Of a DNA stretch of 64,000 bases, positions 45,196 to 54,206 are shown piece after piece. The notes below the pieces were generated by a model, which was not told where the DNA came from, made no database searches, and saw only the letters and a list, made by a program, of their open reading frames with translations. Every line of letters starts with the position of its first letter. Within the stretch, counting starts at the first letter, position 1. Source of the DNA: Pseudomonas sp. 2FG (GTDB lineage: Bacteria > Pseudomonadota > Gammaproteobacteria > Pseudomonadales > Pseudomonadaceae); assembly GCF_005502935.1 (NCBI RefSeq), contig NZ_SCMP01000010.1, positions 1 through 64,000 on the forward strand, written 5' to 3'. The position numbers and the translations under genes are program-made.

Positions 45196-45379
45196 GGGGC
45201 ATTCCACTGGCAGTTAATGGGCGCGGTTTGGGTCTTCACTATAGGGCGCCGGGTGGCGGCGGGGTTGTCTGCAGCCGACCTGGTATGGCCTGGTTCCCGC
45301 CACTATTTTTGCCGCTGCGGGTTTCTGCGGGCATGATGCTCGGTACCAACTGCGAATTGGTCATTCTGGAGCTCTGCGC

Positions 45380-45751
45380 ATGCTGCGTGTATTTGTCCTG
45401 CTGGCCGCATTGTTCGGCTTCAGCGGCGTGGCCCTCGGCGCGTTCGCCGCCCACGGCCTGAAAAGCCGCTTGTCCGCCGAGTACCTGGCGGTGTTTCAGA
45501 CCGGTGTGCATTACCAGTTGATTCATGCCCTGGCGTTGCTGGCGCTGGCGGTGCTGACGCCGCACCTGCCGGGGCGCTGGCTGACGGCGGCGGGCAGCCT
45601 GTTCACGCTGGGCATCCTGCTGTTTTCCGGTAGTCTCTATCTGTTGACGCTGACCGGCGTCGGCAAGCTCGGCATCCTCACGCCCTTCGGCGGCCTGGCG
45701 TTTCTCGCCGGTTGGGCCTGTTTAGGAGTGGCAGCCTGGCGTTTAACCTGA
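45380..45751 (+). CDS. DUF423 family membrane protein (YgdD-like)
   Basis: A 123-residue protein with four hydrophobic helices (about 4-24, 43-61, 68-90 and 97-120). Early motif GFSGVALGAFAAHGLKSRLS and later FQTGVHYQLIHALALLALA are diagnostic of DUF423, which also includes the YgdD and YwdK proteins. Function unknown; the conserved His in AAHGL and HYQLIHAL face the same region and might bind a ligand. It precedes thiS by 100 bases, which has its own promoter. Confidence 0.87.
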   Translation: MLRVFVLLAALFGFSGVALGAFAAHGLKSRLSAEYLAVFQTGVHYQLIHALALLALAVLTPHLPGRWLTAAGSLFTLGILLFSGSLYLLTLTGVGKLGILTPFGGLAFLAGWACLGVAAWRLT

Positions 45752-45790
45752 CTTTGGCGTCAACTGTAAGACGAATGGCGCGCCTTTGCC

Positions 45791-45819
45791 TTGGTCATCG
45801 CCAGCGATAGGGCTAGAAT
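45791..45819 (+). promoter_or_regulatory. Sigma-70-type promoter for thiS-thiG
   Basis: TTGGTC (45791-45796) and TAGAAT (45814-45819) are separated by 17 bases, close to the housekeeping consensus, and lie 32 bases before the thiS ATG. Confidence 0.5.
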
Positions 45820-45851
45820 GCCGGCCCCCCTCAAATTGTGATTGCCCCGTC

Positions 45852-46052
45852 ATGCGCATTCAGTTGAACGGTGAATCTTTCGAGCTGCCCGCTGGCCAGA
45901 CGGTCGCCGACTTGCTGGTTCGCCTCGAGCTGACTGGCCGCCGTGTTGCGGTCGAGCTCAATCTGGATATCGTGCCGCGCAGCCAGCACGCCGCCACGAC
46001 CCTGCGCGAGGGCGACCAGCTGGAAGTGGTGCACGCCATCGGTGGCGGCTAG
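45852..46052 (+). CDS. thiS: Sulfur carrier protein ThiS
   Basis: Ubiquitin-like carrier that brings sulfur as a C-terminal thiocarboxylate to ThiG for the thiazole ring of thiamin. The 66-residue protein ends in the obligatory Gly-Gly (VVHAIGGG has the extended GGG end) and has the beta-grasp pattern MRIQLNGESFELPAGQTVADLL. Length matches E. coli ThiS (66). ATG 45852 is the natural start. It is 75 bases upstream of thiG in the same orientation. Confidence 0.95.
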   Translation: MRIQLNGESFELPAGQTVADLLVRLELTGRRVAVELNLDIVPRSQHAATTLREGDQLEVVHAIGGG

Positions 46053-46127
46053 CGTTTAGCCGCGACAGTGCAGCCCCGACAGCAACAGAACTGGCGGCAA
46101 CAGCGCCAAAGCCCAAGAGGATTTCCG

Positions 46128-46922
46128 ATGAGCCAAGTTCGCAGCGATAAGCCCTTTACCCTGGCCGGTCGTACTTACCAGTCACGTCTGTTGGTCGGTA
46201 CCGGCAAGTATCAGGATCTCGACGAAACCCGGCGTGCCATCGAGGCCTCGGGCGCGGAGATAGTCACGGTCGCGGTACGCCGCACCAATATCGGCCAGAA
46301 CCCGGATGAGCCGAATCTGCTCGATGTGATTTCGCCTTCGCGTTACACCATCCTGCCGAACACCGCCGGCTGCTATGACGCCATCGAGGCGGTGCGCACC
46401 TGCCGCCTGGCACGCGAGCTGCTGGACGGGCACAAGCTGGTCAAGCTGGAAGTGCTGGCCGACCAGAAGACCCTGTTCCCCAACGTGATCGAGACCCTCA
46501 AGGCCGCAGAGGTATTGGTGCGGGACGGTTTTGACGTGATGGTGTACACCAGCGACGACCCGATCATCGCCCGGCAACTGGCCGAGATGGGCTGCATCGC
46601 GGTGATGCCGCTGGCCGGCTTGATCGGCACCGGGCTGGGCATCTGCAACCCGTACAACCTGCGCATCATCCTCGAAGAGGCGAAGGTGCCGGTGTTGGTG
46701 GATGCCGGTGTCGGCACCGCGTCCGACGCGACCATCGCCATGGAGCTGGGCTGTGAGGCGGTGCTGATGAACAGCGCCATCGCCCACGCGCAGAACCCGG
46801 TGCTGATGGCCGAAGCGATGAAGCACGCGATCGTTGCCGGGCGCCTGGCCTATCTGGCCGGTCGGATGCCGAAGAAGCTGTATGCCAGCGCCTCTTCGCC
46901 ACTGGATGGTCTGATCCGCTAA
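46128..46922 (+). CDS. thiG: Thiazole synthase
   Basis: Forms the thiazole phosphate moiety from deoxyxylulose phosphate, dehydroglycine and ThiS-thiocarboxylate. The 264-residue TIM-barrel has [12 protein letters not shown] near residue 22, the Schiff-base Lys in VKLEVLAD (about 105), [11 protein letters not shown] and the phosphate-binding [18 protein letters not shown] near 190-207. An AAGAGG ribosome site precedes ATG 46128. With thiS it forms the thiSG unit; other thiamin genes are not in this window and no TPP riboswitch is evident. Confidence 0.97.
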   Translation: MSQVRSDKPFTLAGRTYQSRLLVGTGKYQDLDETRRAIEASGAEIVTVAVRRTNIGQNPDEPNLLDVISPSRYTILPNTAGCYDAIEAVRTCRLARELLDGHKLVKLEVLADQKTLFPNVIETLKAAEVLVRDGFDVMVYTSDDPIIARQLAEMGCIAVMPLAGLIGTGLGICNPYNLRIILEEAKVPVLVDAGVGTASDATIAMELGCEAVLMNSAIAHAQNPVLMAEAMKHAIVAGRLAYLAGRMPKKLYASASSPLDGLIR

Positions 46923-46986
46923 AAAGCTGCGGGAAAACCTGTTGCCGTCGCTCCCGCGCCGGTGGGAGCCCGGGTGCCAGGGTGTA

Positions 46987-47015
46987 TCTGGATAGCCGCC
47001 TACGCGGGTATGACG
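46987..47015. repeat. Short palindromic repeat between thiG and trmB
   Basis: The segment ATAGCCGCC-TAC-GCGGGTAT (46992-47010) forms a hairpin with one mismatch and is followed by GACG. It resembles the widespread GGATTCCCGCCTGCGCGGGAATGACG type repeat. The rest of the 132-base gap contains another GC-rich hairpin around 46945-46972. Confidence 0.5.
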
Positions 47016-47054
47016 ATGACTGCAGCGCAGCGTTAATTAAGTTAAGAGTTCGCC

Positions 47055-47774
47055 ATGATCGAATCGCAACAGCCGTCCGCCCCGGCCGACGAAGAGCGCC
47101 ATCTGCGCACCATCAAGAGTTTTGTCATGCGCGCCGGGCGGATGACGGACGGCCAACAACGCGGCCTCGACCAGGGCCTGCCGCGGTTTGGCCTGGAGCT
47201 GACGGCCGGGGCGGCGGATTTCGATGCGCTCTTCGGCCGTAGCGCGCCGCGGACTTTCGAGATCGGCTTCGGCATGGGCCATTCGCTGTTGGAGATGGCC
47301 GCCGCCGTGCCGGAGCAGGACTTCATCGGCGTCGAGGTGCACCGGCCGGGCGTCGGGGCGCTGCTCAATGGTTTGCTGACGCAGAACCTGAGCAACGTGC
47401 GCGTCTATCAGTGCGATGCCCTGGAGGTGCTGCGCAACTGCATCGCCGATGCCAGCCTGGATCGCCTGCTGCTGTTCTTTCCCGACCCGTGGCACAAGTC
47501 GCGCCACCATAAGCGTCGCATCGTGCAGCCGGAGTTCGCCCAGTTGGTGCGGCAGAAGCTGAAAGTCGGCGGTGTGCTGCATATGGCCACCGACTGGCAG
47601 CCCTATGCCGAGTACATGCTGGAGGTCCTGCAGGCGGCGCCGGGTTATCGCAACCAGGCGCAAGACGGCGGTTGCGTACCGCGTCCGCCAGAGCGCCCGA
47701 CCACCAAGTTCGAGCGGCGTGGCGAACGCCTCGGCCACGGGGTCTGGGATCTGAAGTTTCAGCGCATCGACTGA
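47055..47774 (+). CDS. trmB: tRNA (guanine46-N7)-methyltransferase
   Basis: Makes m7G46 in the tRNA variable loop. The 239-residue protein (E. coli 239) has the SAM motif [15 protein letters not shown] (about 65), [12 protein letters not shown], the active region [19 protein letters not shown] (about 148-166) and [12 protein letters not shown]. The C-terminal [17 protein letters not shown] is typical. Adjacent to thiSG as in P. aeruginosa (recall). Confidence 0.97.
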   Translation: MIESQQPSAPADEERHLRTIKSFVMRAGRMTDGQQRGLDQGLPRFGLELTAGAADFDALFGRSAPRTFEIGFGMGHSLLEMAAAVPEQDFIGVEVHRPGVGALLNGLLTQNLSNVRVYQCDALEVLRNCIADASLDRLLLFFPDPWHKSRHHKRRIVQPEFAQLVRQKLKVGGVLHMATDWQPYAEYMLEVLQAAPGYRNQAQDGGCVPRPPERPTTKFERRGERLGHGVWDLKFQRID

Positions 47775-48028
47775 GTCGATCGCGCGCGGTTATTTCTCTA
47801 GGGATTTGCACCTCGAATGGCTTTGGCGGCAGCGCCAGGGCTGCTCTTGGCGTGACCGGCAATAGCGCAGCACTGGCCGCTCGGCGGCGCAGGGATATTA
47901 AAAAAGACCGGCAGCAGCCGGCGCCAGGACGGCTCCTCACCGCACCAAACGGCAACGACAAGGCTCGGTCTAGACTGGCCAGATAAATAAAAAACGGCGT
48001 GGTTTTGCTGCGCTGCGAGGAGAAAGCT

Positions 48029-49372
48029 GTGTTGAGAAGTATTGCAGTTCTGCTGCTGACGGTTTTTGCGCTGCAGGCGCAAGCCAAGGTCGATGCTGTC
48101 CAGGCCAGTCGCCTGAATGGCGATCTCACCCCGCTGGGCGGTGAGCGTGGCGGTAATGCCGCGGGCACTATCCCGGCCTGGGCGGGTGGTTTGGCGCAAC
48201 CCATCGCCGGCTACCAGACCGGCATGCACCATCCCGATCCCTATGCCGGCGATGCCGTGCAATATGTGGTCAACAGCAAGAACCTCGGCCAATACCAGGC
48301 GCTGTTGCCGCTGGGGCTGAAGACGCTGCTGGAGACCGACCCCGACTACTTCCTGCGGGTATTCCCCACTCGCCGCAGTGCGGCGGCGCCGCAACGCATC
48401 TATGACGCCACGCGTCTCAATGCGCTTAACGCCGAGCTGATTTCGGGTGGCAACGGCGTGCAGGGCGTTGCCGCCGGGGTTCCCTTCCCGCTGCCGCAAA
48501 CGGGGCAGGAAGCCATCTGGAACCACATCATGCGTTACCGCGGCGAGCAGATTCACTTCGTCACCAATCAGGCGGCGGTACTCTCCAGCGGTGGTTACAA
48601 CCTGCTCAAGCTCGAGCGCGACGTCTACTTCCGTTATGGTCGCGAGGGCGTCAGCCCGAAGGATCTGGATAACACCCTGTTCTTCTACAAGTACAAGGTG
48701 ATCGCCCCGGCCAAGCTGTCGGGTTCGGCCCTGGTGGTGCAGGAAACCCTCGATCAGGTGCTATCGATCCGTAAGGCCTGGCGCTTTAACCGGGGTGAGC
48801 GGCGCGTGCGGCGTCTGCCCATGCTGGCGTTCGATAGCCTGCAGCCGGATACCAATGGCATGGCCACCGCCGACATGGTCGACTCCTACAACGGCGCGCC
48901 GGATCGCTACGACTGGCAACTGCTCGGCAAGCAGGAACTGTTGGTGCCCTATAACAGCTACGCGGTGCACCAGAAAGGCATTCCCTACGCGAGCATTCTG
49001 CAAGCCAAGAGCGTCAACCCCGAGCTGCTGCGTTACGAGTTGCACCGCGTCTGGGTGGTCGAGGCGGCTCTACGCACGGGTTTCAGCCACCCTTACGCCA
49101 AGCGCCGCTTCTACCTGGATGAGGACAGCTGGCAGATCCTTGCGGTCGACCTCTACGACAAGAACGGCGAGCTGATTGGTCTGCAAGAGAGTCATCCGAT
49201 CAGCTATTACGACGTGCCGATGTTTGGCAGCACCCTGGAGACCATCTACGACTTCCAGGGCCGCCGTTATTTCGCCGATGGCCTGGATAACAACGAGCCG
49301 ATGTACGACTTCCACGCGCCGCTCAGCCCGGGCGACTTCACCCCGCAGGCGCTGCGCCGCGAAGGTAACTGA
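48029..49372 (+). CDS. DUF1329 family exported protein
   Basis: A 447-residue protein with a signal peptide (about 1-20, ending LQAQAKVD) and a body of DUF1329 type, rich in aromatic residues, with IPAWAGGLAQPIAGYQTGMHHPDPYAGD, VYFRYGREGVSP and YDVPMFGSTLETIYDFQGRRYF. DUF1329 proteins resemble LolA/LolB-like outer-membrane lipid-handling folds, and many lie next to RND-type (MmpL-like) exporters; here no exporter gene is adjacent. The start is GTG 48029, with AGGAG six bases before it, rather than GTG 47999. The stop is followed by a small stem (49395-49414) without a T-run. Confidence 0.85.
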   Translation: MLRSIAVLLLTVFALQAQAKVDAVQASRLNGDLTPLGGERGGNAAGTIPAWAGGLAQPIAGYQTGMHHPDPYAGDAVQYVVNSKNLGQYQALLPLGLKTLLETDPDYFLRVFPTRRSAAAPQRIYDATRLNALNAELISGGNGVQGVAAGVPFPLPQTGQEAIWNHIMRYRGEQIHFVTNQAAVLSSGGYNLLKLERDVYFRYGREGVSPKDLDNTLFFYKYKVIAPAKLSGSALVVQETLDQVLSIRKAWRFNRGERRVRRLPMLAFDSLQPDTNGMATADMVDSYNGAPDRYDWQLLGKQELLVPYNSYAVHQKGIPYASILQAKSVNPELLRYELHRVWVVEAALRTGFSHPYAKRRFYLDEDSWQILAVDLYDKNGELIGLQESHPISYYDVPMFGSTLETIYDFQGRRYFADGLDNNEPMYDFHAPLSPGDFTPQALRREGN

Positions 49373-49441
49373 GGCCACGCCGGCCGGATGAACAAACCGC
49401 CCCTCGAGGCGGTTATGGCCGAGGGTTTGGGCTATAGGGTC

Positions 49442-49696
49442 TTAGTCGACCAGTTCGGCGCCGATGATGGTCGGCTCCGGCAGGGCTGCGGGGGCGGGGC
49501 AGACTTGCAGGTACTTGATGCTTTCCCGCGGGATGAGCAGCAGATCGCCATCCACCTGGATGCTGAGGAACGGCGACTCCAACTGCTTGCGTAGGTTGCG
49601 GGCGATGCTGCCGGGGTCGTCACTTTGTTGCGGGAAGCGCAGGATCAGGCGCTGGCCGTCCTGAAAGTGCAGGTAGAGATGCTTGAGTGGCTTCAT
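49442..49696 (-). CDS. Small conserved hypothetical protein
   Basis: An 84-residue soluble protein with no signal peptide. It reads as a small beta/alpha domain (LYLHFQDGQRLILRFPQQSDD, then a helix NLRKQLESP, then strands FLSIQVDGDLLLIPRESIKYLQVCPAP). It resembles small pseudomonad proteins of unknown function; no motif was recognised. Last gene of the long minus-strand run starting at metX, with an AGGAGGAAG ribosome site and 19 bases after the DUF3392 gene. Confidence 0.72.
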   Translation of the reverse strand: MKPLKHLYLHFQDGQRLILRFPQQSDDPGSIARNLRKQLESPFLSIQVDGDLLLIPRESIKYLQVCPAPAALPEPTIIGAELVD

Positions 49697-49715
49697 GGGT
49701 CTTCCTCCTGGCGGC

Positions 49716-50039
49716 CTAGTTGCGATCCGCGATCACGCCGATCAGGAAGAAGACTAGTAGCAGTACCGGCGCCAGGCTGTAGTTATTGAAATGCCCCAGC
49801 CCTTTGGCCAGCCAGGGCGTGAGAAACACCATCGCCAGGCCATAACCGAGCGCGCAGATCAGCACGAACAGCAGGGTGCGGAAGATGAAATTCAGCCCAC
49901 CTATGCGTTGCTGCACCCAGGCGTTGATCCCCGGGCCGAACAGCACCAGCAGGGTGGCCATGATGGCCAGGGCGATGTCGTACAGATGTCCGCGGCTCCA
50001 GCGCGACAAGGTGGCAATCAGGTCGAGTAGCAAATCCAT
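49716..50039 (-). CDS. DUF3392 small membrane protein
   Basis: A 107-residue protein with three hydrophobic helices (about 20-36, 52-76 and 87-104) and the pattern LSRWSRGHLYDIALAIMATLLVLFGPGINAWVQ of the DUF3392 family, which has no known function. It lies 18 bases after hemW in the same transcript direction. Short C-terminus ADRN is cytoplasmic or periplasmic depending on orientation. Confidence 0.82.
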   Translation of the reverse strand: MDLLLDLIATLSRWSRGHLYDIALAIMATLLVLFGPGINAWVQQRIGGLNFIFRTLLFVLICALGYGLAMVFLTPWLAKGLGHFNNYSLAPVLLLVFFLIGVIADRN

Positions 50040-50057
50040 CCGGTGTCCTTAGCCCGC

Positions 50058-51248
50058 TCAGGGCAGAAAGTGTTGCAGGAGGTCGTTAAGAAACAGCTGC
50101 CCTTCACGGGTTGCGACTAAGCGTGTGGGGTCGGCCAGGAGTAGGCCGCGGGCTTCGGCTTCGCGGCGCGCGCCGGCCAGTTCCGCCAGCGGCAGGCCGG
50201 TGCGCTGCGTGAATAGCTCGGCCGCCACGCCGTCCGTGAGGCGCAGCACATTCATCAAAAACTCGAAGGGCAGCTCCGCGCGGCCGAGTATCCGCTCGCC
50301 CGCCTGGAAGGCTTTGCTCGGGTCTAGGTAATCCTTCGGCAGGCGGGTTTTCCAGGCGCGGACGATCTGCCCGTTCGGGCTGCTCAGTTTGGCGTGCGCG
50401 CCGGCGCCGATGCCGAGGAAGTCACCGAAGCTCCAGTAATTCAGGTTGTGCCGCGCGCGCAGGCCATCGCGCGCGTAGGCGGAGACCTCGTACTGCGCAT
50501 AACCGTGCGCGGCCAGCAGCGCCTGGCCGGCCTCCTGGATATCCCACAGGGTGTCGTCTTCCGGCAGCGTCGGTGGCTGGTTCCAGAACACCGTGTTCGG
50601 TTCCAGGGTCAGTTGGTACCAGGACAGGTGGGTCGGCGCCAGGTCGATGGCCTGGCGCAGGTCGGCGAGGGCGTCGTCGAGGGATTGCTCGGGCAGGCCG
50701 TGCATCAGGTCCAGGTTGAAGTTGTCGAAGCCGGCATTGCGCGCCATGTCTGCCGCGCGGATCGCTTCAGCGCCGTCGTGGATGCGCCCCAGCGCTTTGA
50801 GTTTGGCTTCCTGGAAACTCTGTACGCCGATCGACAGGCGGTTGATGCCGAGCTGGTGGTAGGCGCGGAATTTGGCTTGTTCGAAGGTGCCGGGATTGGC
50901 CTCCAGGGTGATCTCGATAGCGCGGGCGAACTTGATCCGCTGTTCGACCCCGTCGAGCAAGCGCCCCAGGGCCCCAGCGCTGAACAGGCTGGGGGTGCCA
51001 CCACCGAAGAAGATCGAGCTCAGCTCACGGCCGTGGACGTGCTGCAGATCCTGCTCGAGATCGGCCAGCAGCGCATCGACATAGGCCGTTTCCGGCAGCT
51101 CGGGGCTGGCGGCATGGGAGTTGAAGTCGCAATACGGGCATTTGCGCACGCACCAGGGGATGTGGATGTAGAGGGCCAGCGGCGGCAATTGCAACAACCC
51201 TGCGCCCTCGGCCGAACGCGGAGGGACGATCAGCCCACGCTCGCTCAT
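50058..51248 (-). CDS. hemW: Radical SAM heme chaperone HemW
   Basis: A 396-residue radical SAM protein related to oxygen-independent coproporphyrinogen oxidase. The cluster motif is [13 protein letters not shown] (CxxxCxxC), then [19 protein letters not shown] and [15 protein letters not shown]. It has the HNxxYW motif ([22 protein letters not shown]), which marks the heme-binding HemW group, and it lacks the N-terminal extension of HemN, so HemW is the better call. Its start overlaps the rdgB stop by four bases. Confidence 0.93.
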   Translation of the reverse strand: MSERGLIVPPRSAEGAGLLQLPPLALYIHIPWCVRKCPYCDFNSHAASPELPETAYVDALLADLEQDLQHVHGRELSSIFFGGGTPSLFSAGALGRLLDGVEQRIKFARAIEITLEANPGTFEQAKFRAYHQLGINRLSIGVQSFQEAKLKALGRIHDGAEAIRAADMARNAGFDNFNLDLMHGLPEQSLDDALADLRQAIDLAPTHLSWYQLTLEPNTVFWNQPPTLPEDDTLWDIQEAGQALLAAHGYAQYEVSAYARDGLRARHNLNYWSFGDFLGIGAGAHAKLSSPNGQIVRAWKTRLPKDYLDPSKAFQAGERILGRAELPFEFLMNVLRLTDGVAAELFTQRTGLPLAELAGARREAEARGLLLADPTRLVATREGQLFLNDLLQHFLP

Positions 51249-51841
51249 GCCAGTCCCAGACGCTGACGCAGCAGCGCCATGGCGCGGGCGCGGTGGCTCA
51301 GTTGGTTCTTCTCGACGGGAGAGAGTTCGGCGCTGGAGCAGTCGCGCTCGGGCACCCAGAACAGCGGGTCGTAACCGAAGCCCTGTTCGCCACGCGCCTC
51401 TTCCAGGATGCGCCCGTGCCAGAGGCCTTCGCAGATGATCGGCAGCGGGTCATCGGCATGCCGCACCAGCGCCAGGGCGCAGACGAACTGCGCGCCGCGC
51501 TCGGCTGGCGGCACGCCTCGCAGGCTGGCCAGCAGCTTGGCGTTGTTCGCCGCATCGCCTTGACCCTCGGCATAGCGGGCCGAGTGGATGCCAGGGGCAC
51601 CGCCGAGGGCATCCACCGCCAGGCCCGAATCGTCGGCCAGTGCCGGCAGGCCGGAGACGCGGGCGGCGTTACGGGCTTTGAGAATGGCGTTCTCGATGAA
51701 CGACAGGCCGGTCTCTTGCGGTTCCAGGCTGCTGAACTCGCCCACCGAGCGCACGCGGATGGCGTCCCCGAGGAGGGCCTGGAGTTCTTTGAGTTTGCCG
51801 GCGTTGTGGCTGGCCAGCACTAGTTGGGTGAAAGGCATCAT
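51245..51841 (-). CDS. rdgB: XTP/dITP pyrophosphatase (Ham1 family)
   Basis: Hydrolyses non-canonical purine triphosphates such as dITP and XTP to keep them out of DNA. The 198-residue protein (E. coli 197) has [50 protein letters not shown] signature (Ham1 family) and [15 protein letters not shown]. The first of two adjacent ATGs (51841) is chosen because it gives a four-base ATGA overlap with the upstream stop. Coupled on both sides, to the DUF4426 gene and to hemW. Confidence 0.96.
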   Translation of the reverse strand: MMPFTQLVLASHNAGKLKELQALLGDAIRVRSVGEFSSLEPQETGLSFIENAILKARNAARVSGLPALADDSGLAVDALGGAPGIHSARYAEGQGDAANNAKLLASLRGVPPAERGAQFVCALALVRHADDPLPIICEGLWHGRILEEARGEQGFGYDPLFWVPERDCSSAELSPVEKNQLSHRARAMALLRQRLGLA

Positions 51842-52257
51842 TCGTCGGGGAAGAACTCTTGGCTGAAATCGAGGCTGTTGATCGCGCCGTCGCCGGCTTG
51901 CACCTTGACGCTGAAGCGCAGCACTTCCTGTTGCTCGAAGGGAAACTGCGCCAGGTAGTAGATGGCGCCGCTTTCATTGACCTGCTTGAAGGTCAGGGTA
52001 CGAGCCACGCCGAGCAAATCCTTGACCTCGCCGCTGACCTTGGCGGTGCTGGCCTTGCCGGCTTTCAGCACGGCGATATTGAGCACCCCCAGGGTCTTGC
52101 TGCGGGTCAGGCCGGCCGCCGCCGCGATGTCGGGCTGCAGGAAGCCGGAGTTGAAGGCGCTGTAATGCACATCCAGGTCACCGAAGCTTTGCTTGCGTTC
52201 GGCGGCGGCGGGCAGGGCCAGGCACAGGGCGAGAATGAATAGAGCGAAACGACGCAT
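51838..52257 (-). CDS. DUF4426 exported protein
   Basis: A 139-residue protein with a clear signal peptide (about 1-18, ending LPAAAERKQ), so periplasmic. The mature part has a beta-rich pattern with [38 protein letters not shown], diagnostic of DUF4426. No function known. Overlaps rdgB by four bases, and the metX-metW-DUF4426-rdgB-hemW series is typical of pseudomonads (recall). A role alongside RdgB is not implied by its localisation. Confidence 0.85.
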   Translation of the reverse strand: MRRFALFILALCLALPAAAERKQSFGDLDVHYSAFNSGFLQPDIAAAAGLTRSKTLGVLNIAVLKAGKASTAKVSGEVKDLLGVARTLTFKQVNESGAIYYLAQFPFEQQEVLRFSVKVQAGDGAINSLDFSQEFFPDE

Positions 52258-52299
52258 GATGGCTCTCCTTAAACTTATGGGCCTCGAGGCGGCAGGCAG

Positions 52300-52920
52300 T
52301 TAAACGGCGCTGCGCTGATCCACCATGCCGGGGCCGCTGACGCGATAGATGCCGATCTCACCTAATAGATTAGGCCAAACCCGGCTGGTCCAGCCGTGCC
52401 TGTGCTGGTGATCCACCGCCCGGCGGTCGAGCACGCGCACCTTGCGTTCGCGGCACAGCGCCTCGAAGTCCTGGAAGGTGCAGAAGTGGATGTTCGGCGT
52501 GTTGTACCAGGTGTACGGCAGGAACTCGGAAACCGGCATCCGGCCTTTGCTGGCCAGGTACCAACGGCAACGCCAGTGGCCAAAGTTGGGGAAGGTGATG
52601 ATGCACTGGCGGCCGACCCGCAGCATCTCTTCGAGGATCTTGTCCGGGTATTGCACGGCCTGCAGGGCCTGGGTCATCACCACCACATCGAAGCTGTTGC
52701 TGGCGAAGTTGCCGAGGCCCTTGTCCAGATCCTGCTCGATGACGTTGATGCCCTTGCGCACGCACTCGGCGATATTCTCCGGGTCGATTTCCAGGCCATA
52801 GCCGCTGACCTGCTTGTGGTCACGCAGCCAGGCGAGCAGCTCGCCGTCGCCGCAACCGAGGTCGAGCACCCGGCTGCCGGCGGGTATCCAGTCTTGGATG
52901 ATGTCCAGATCGGCTCTCAC
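52300..52920 (-). CDS. metW: Methionine biosynthesis protein MetW
   Basis: A 206-residue class I SAM-methyltransferase-like protein with VLDLGCGDGELLAWL (about 20-34) and FPNFGHWRCRWYL. It is required with MetX for homoserine acylation in Pseudomonas and relatives; its own methyltransferase activity is uncertain. The start codon is GTG (52918-52920), with its AAGGA ribosome site overlapping the metX stop codon, so translation is coupled to metX. Confidence 0.95.
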   Translation of the reverse strand: MRADLDIIQDWIPAGSRVLDLGCGDGELLAWLRDHKQVSGYGLEIDPENIAECVRKGINVIEQDLDKGLGNFASNSFDVVVMTQALQAVQYPDKILEEMLRVGRQCIITFPNFGHWRCRWYLASKGRMPVSEFLPYTWYNTPNIHFCTFQDFEALCRERKVRVLDRRAVDHQHRHGWTSRVWPNLLGEIGIYRVSGPGMVDQRSAV

Positions 52921-52928
52921 GGGAATCC

Positions 52929-54068
52929 TTAGATGCTGATGCGGTTCATGTAACTGCCGAAGGCGTGCAGGTAGCGCGCAATCGGCATGAGGAAGGCGTC
53001 ATGCCCTTGCGGCGCGTCGACTTCCAGGTAGCAGACGTTCTTGCGCGCGGCCATCAGCGCGTCGACGATTTCGCGCGAACGCGCCGGCGAGAAGCGCCAG
53101 TCGGTGGTGAAGGAGATCACGCAGAAATCGGCCTTGACGCCTGCCAGGGTCTTGGCCAGGTCGCCGTCATGGGCCGCCGCCGGGTCGAAGTAGTCCAGCG
53201 CCTTGGTCATCAGCAGGTAGGTGTTGGCGTCGAAGCGCCCGGAAAACTCCTCGCCTTGGTAGCGCAGGTAGCTTTCCACCTGGAATTCCACGCTGTGGAA
53301 GTCGTAGTTGAGTTTCTCGCTCTTCAGGCCGCGGCCGAATTTCTCGCCCATGGCGTCATCCGACAGGTAGGTGATGTGGCCGACCATGCGCGCCAGCATC
53401 AGCCCGCGCCTGGGGATCACGCCCTGTTCCTGGAAGTGCCCGCCGTGGAACTCCGGATCGGAGAGGATCGCCTGACGCGCCACTTCGTTGAAGGCGATGT
53501 TCTGCGCCGAGAGTTTCGGCGCCGAAGCGATCGCCAGGCAGTGGCGAATCCGCTCGGGGTAGCTGATGGCCCATTGCAGGGCCTGCATGCCGCCGAGGCT
53601 GCCGCCGACCACCGCGGCCCATTGCCCGATACCCAGGCGGTCGGCCAGCAGCGCCTGGCTGTGCACCCAGTCCTCCACGGTCAGCACCGGGAAGTCCGCG
53701 CCGTAAGGCTTGCCGCTGGCCGGGTTGAGGCTGGAGGGGCCGGTCGAGCCGTTGCAGCCGCCGAGGTTGTTCAGGCTGACGACGAAGAATCTGCGGGTGT
53801 CGATGACCTTGCCGGGGCCGATACAGCTGTCCCACCAGCCGGGTTTGCGCTCGTCCAGGCTGTGGTAGCCGGCGGCATGATGGTGACCGGAGAGGGCGTG
53901 GCAGATCAGCACCGCGTTGCTGCGCGCAGCGTTTAGTTCGCCGTAGGTCTCGTAGACCAACTGGTAGTCGGCCAGGCTGCGGCCACAGGCCAGCGCCAGC
54001 GGCTCGGCAAAGTGCGCGACCTGGGGCGTGATCAGACCGACGGAGTCTGCGGGAAAGGCGGTGGGCAT
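52929..54068 (-). CDS. metX: Homoserine O-acyltransferase MetX
   Basis: Activates homoserine for methionine synthesis. The 379-residue alpha/beta hydrolase-fold protein has [25 protein letters not shown] as conserved substrate region, the nucleophile Ser in [14 protein letters not shown] (about 155), and the Asp/His of the triad near the C-terminus ([11 protein letters not shown] has the His). Annotation often says acetyltransferase, but pseudomonad MetX with MetW is reported to use succinyl-CoA. First gene of the minus-strand run down to 49442. Confidence 0.95.
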   Translation of the reverse strand: MPTAFPADSVGLITPQVAHFAEPLALACGRSLADYQLVYETYGELNAARSNAVLICHALSGHHHAAGYHSLDERKPGWWDSCIGPGKVIDTRRFFVVSLNNLGGCNGSTGPSSLNPASGKPYGADFPVLTVEDWVHSQALLADRLGIGQWAAVVGGSLGGMQALQWAISYPERIRHCLAIASAPKLSAQNIAFNEVARQAILSDPEFHGGHFQEQGVIPRRGLMLARMVGHITYLSDDAMGEKFGRGLKSEKLNYDFHSVEFQVESYLRYQGEEFSGRFDANTYLLMTKALDYFDPAAAHDGDLAKTLAGVKADFCVISFTTDWRFSPARSREIVDALMAARKNVCYLEVDAPQGHDAFLMPIARYLHAFGSYMNRISI

Positions 54069-54206
54069 CGACCCTGCTCTCGCTGAAAGGAGGCGTCAGT
54101 CTAAAGAGCACCGCCCCAGGCGGCAAGCGCACGGGGCGATGGGGCAAGGCCTTGAAATACCAAGCCTAGCGACGATCTTGAACAGGTTCTAAGGGCTGCT
54201 TCGGGT

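Noticed and set aside
45752..45851. Possible TPP riboswitch before thiS
   Set aside because: The leader is only about 30 bases from the likely promoter to the ATG and lacks the conserved CUGAGA and related elements.
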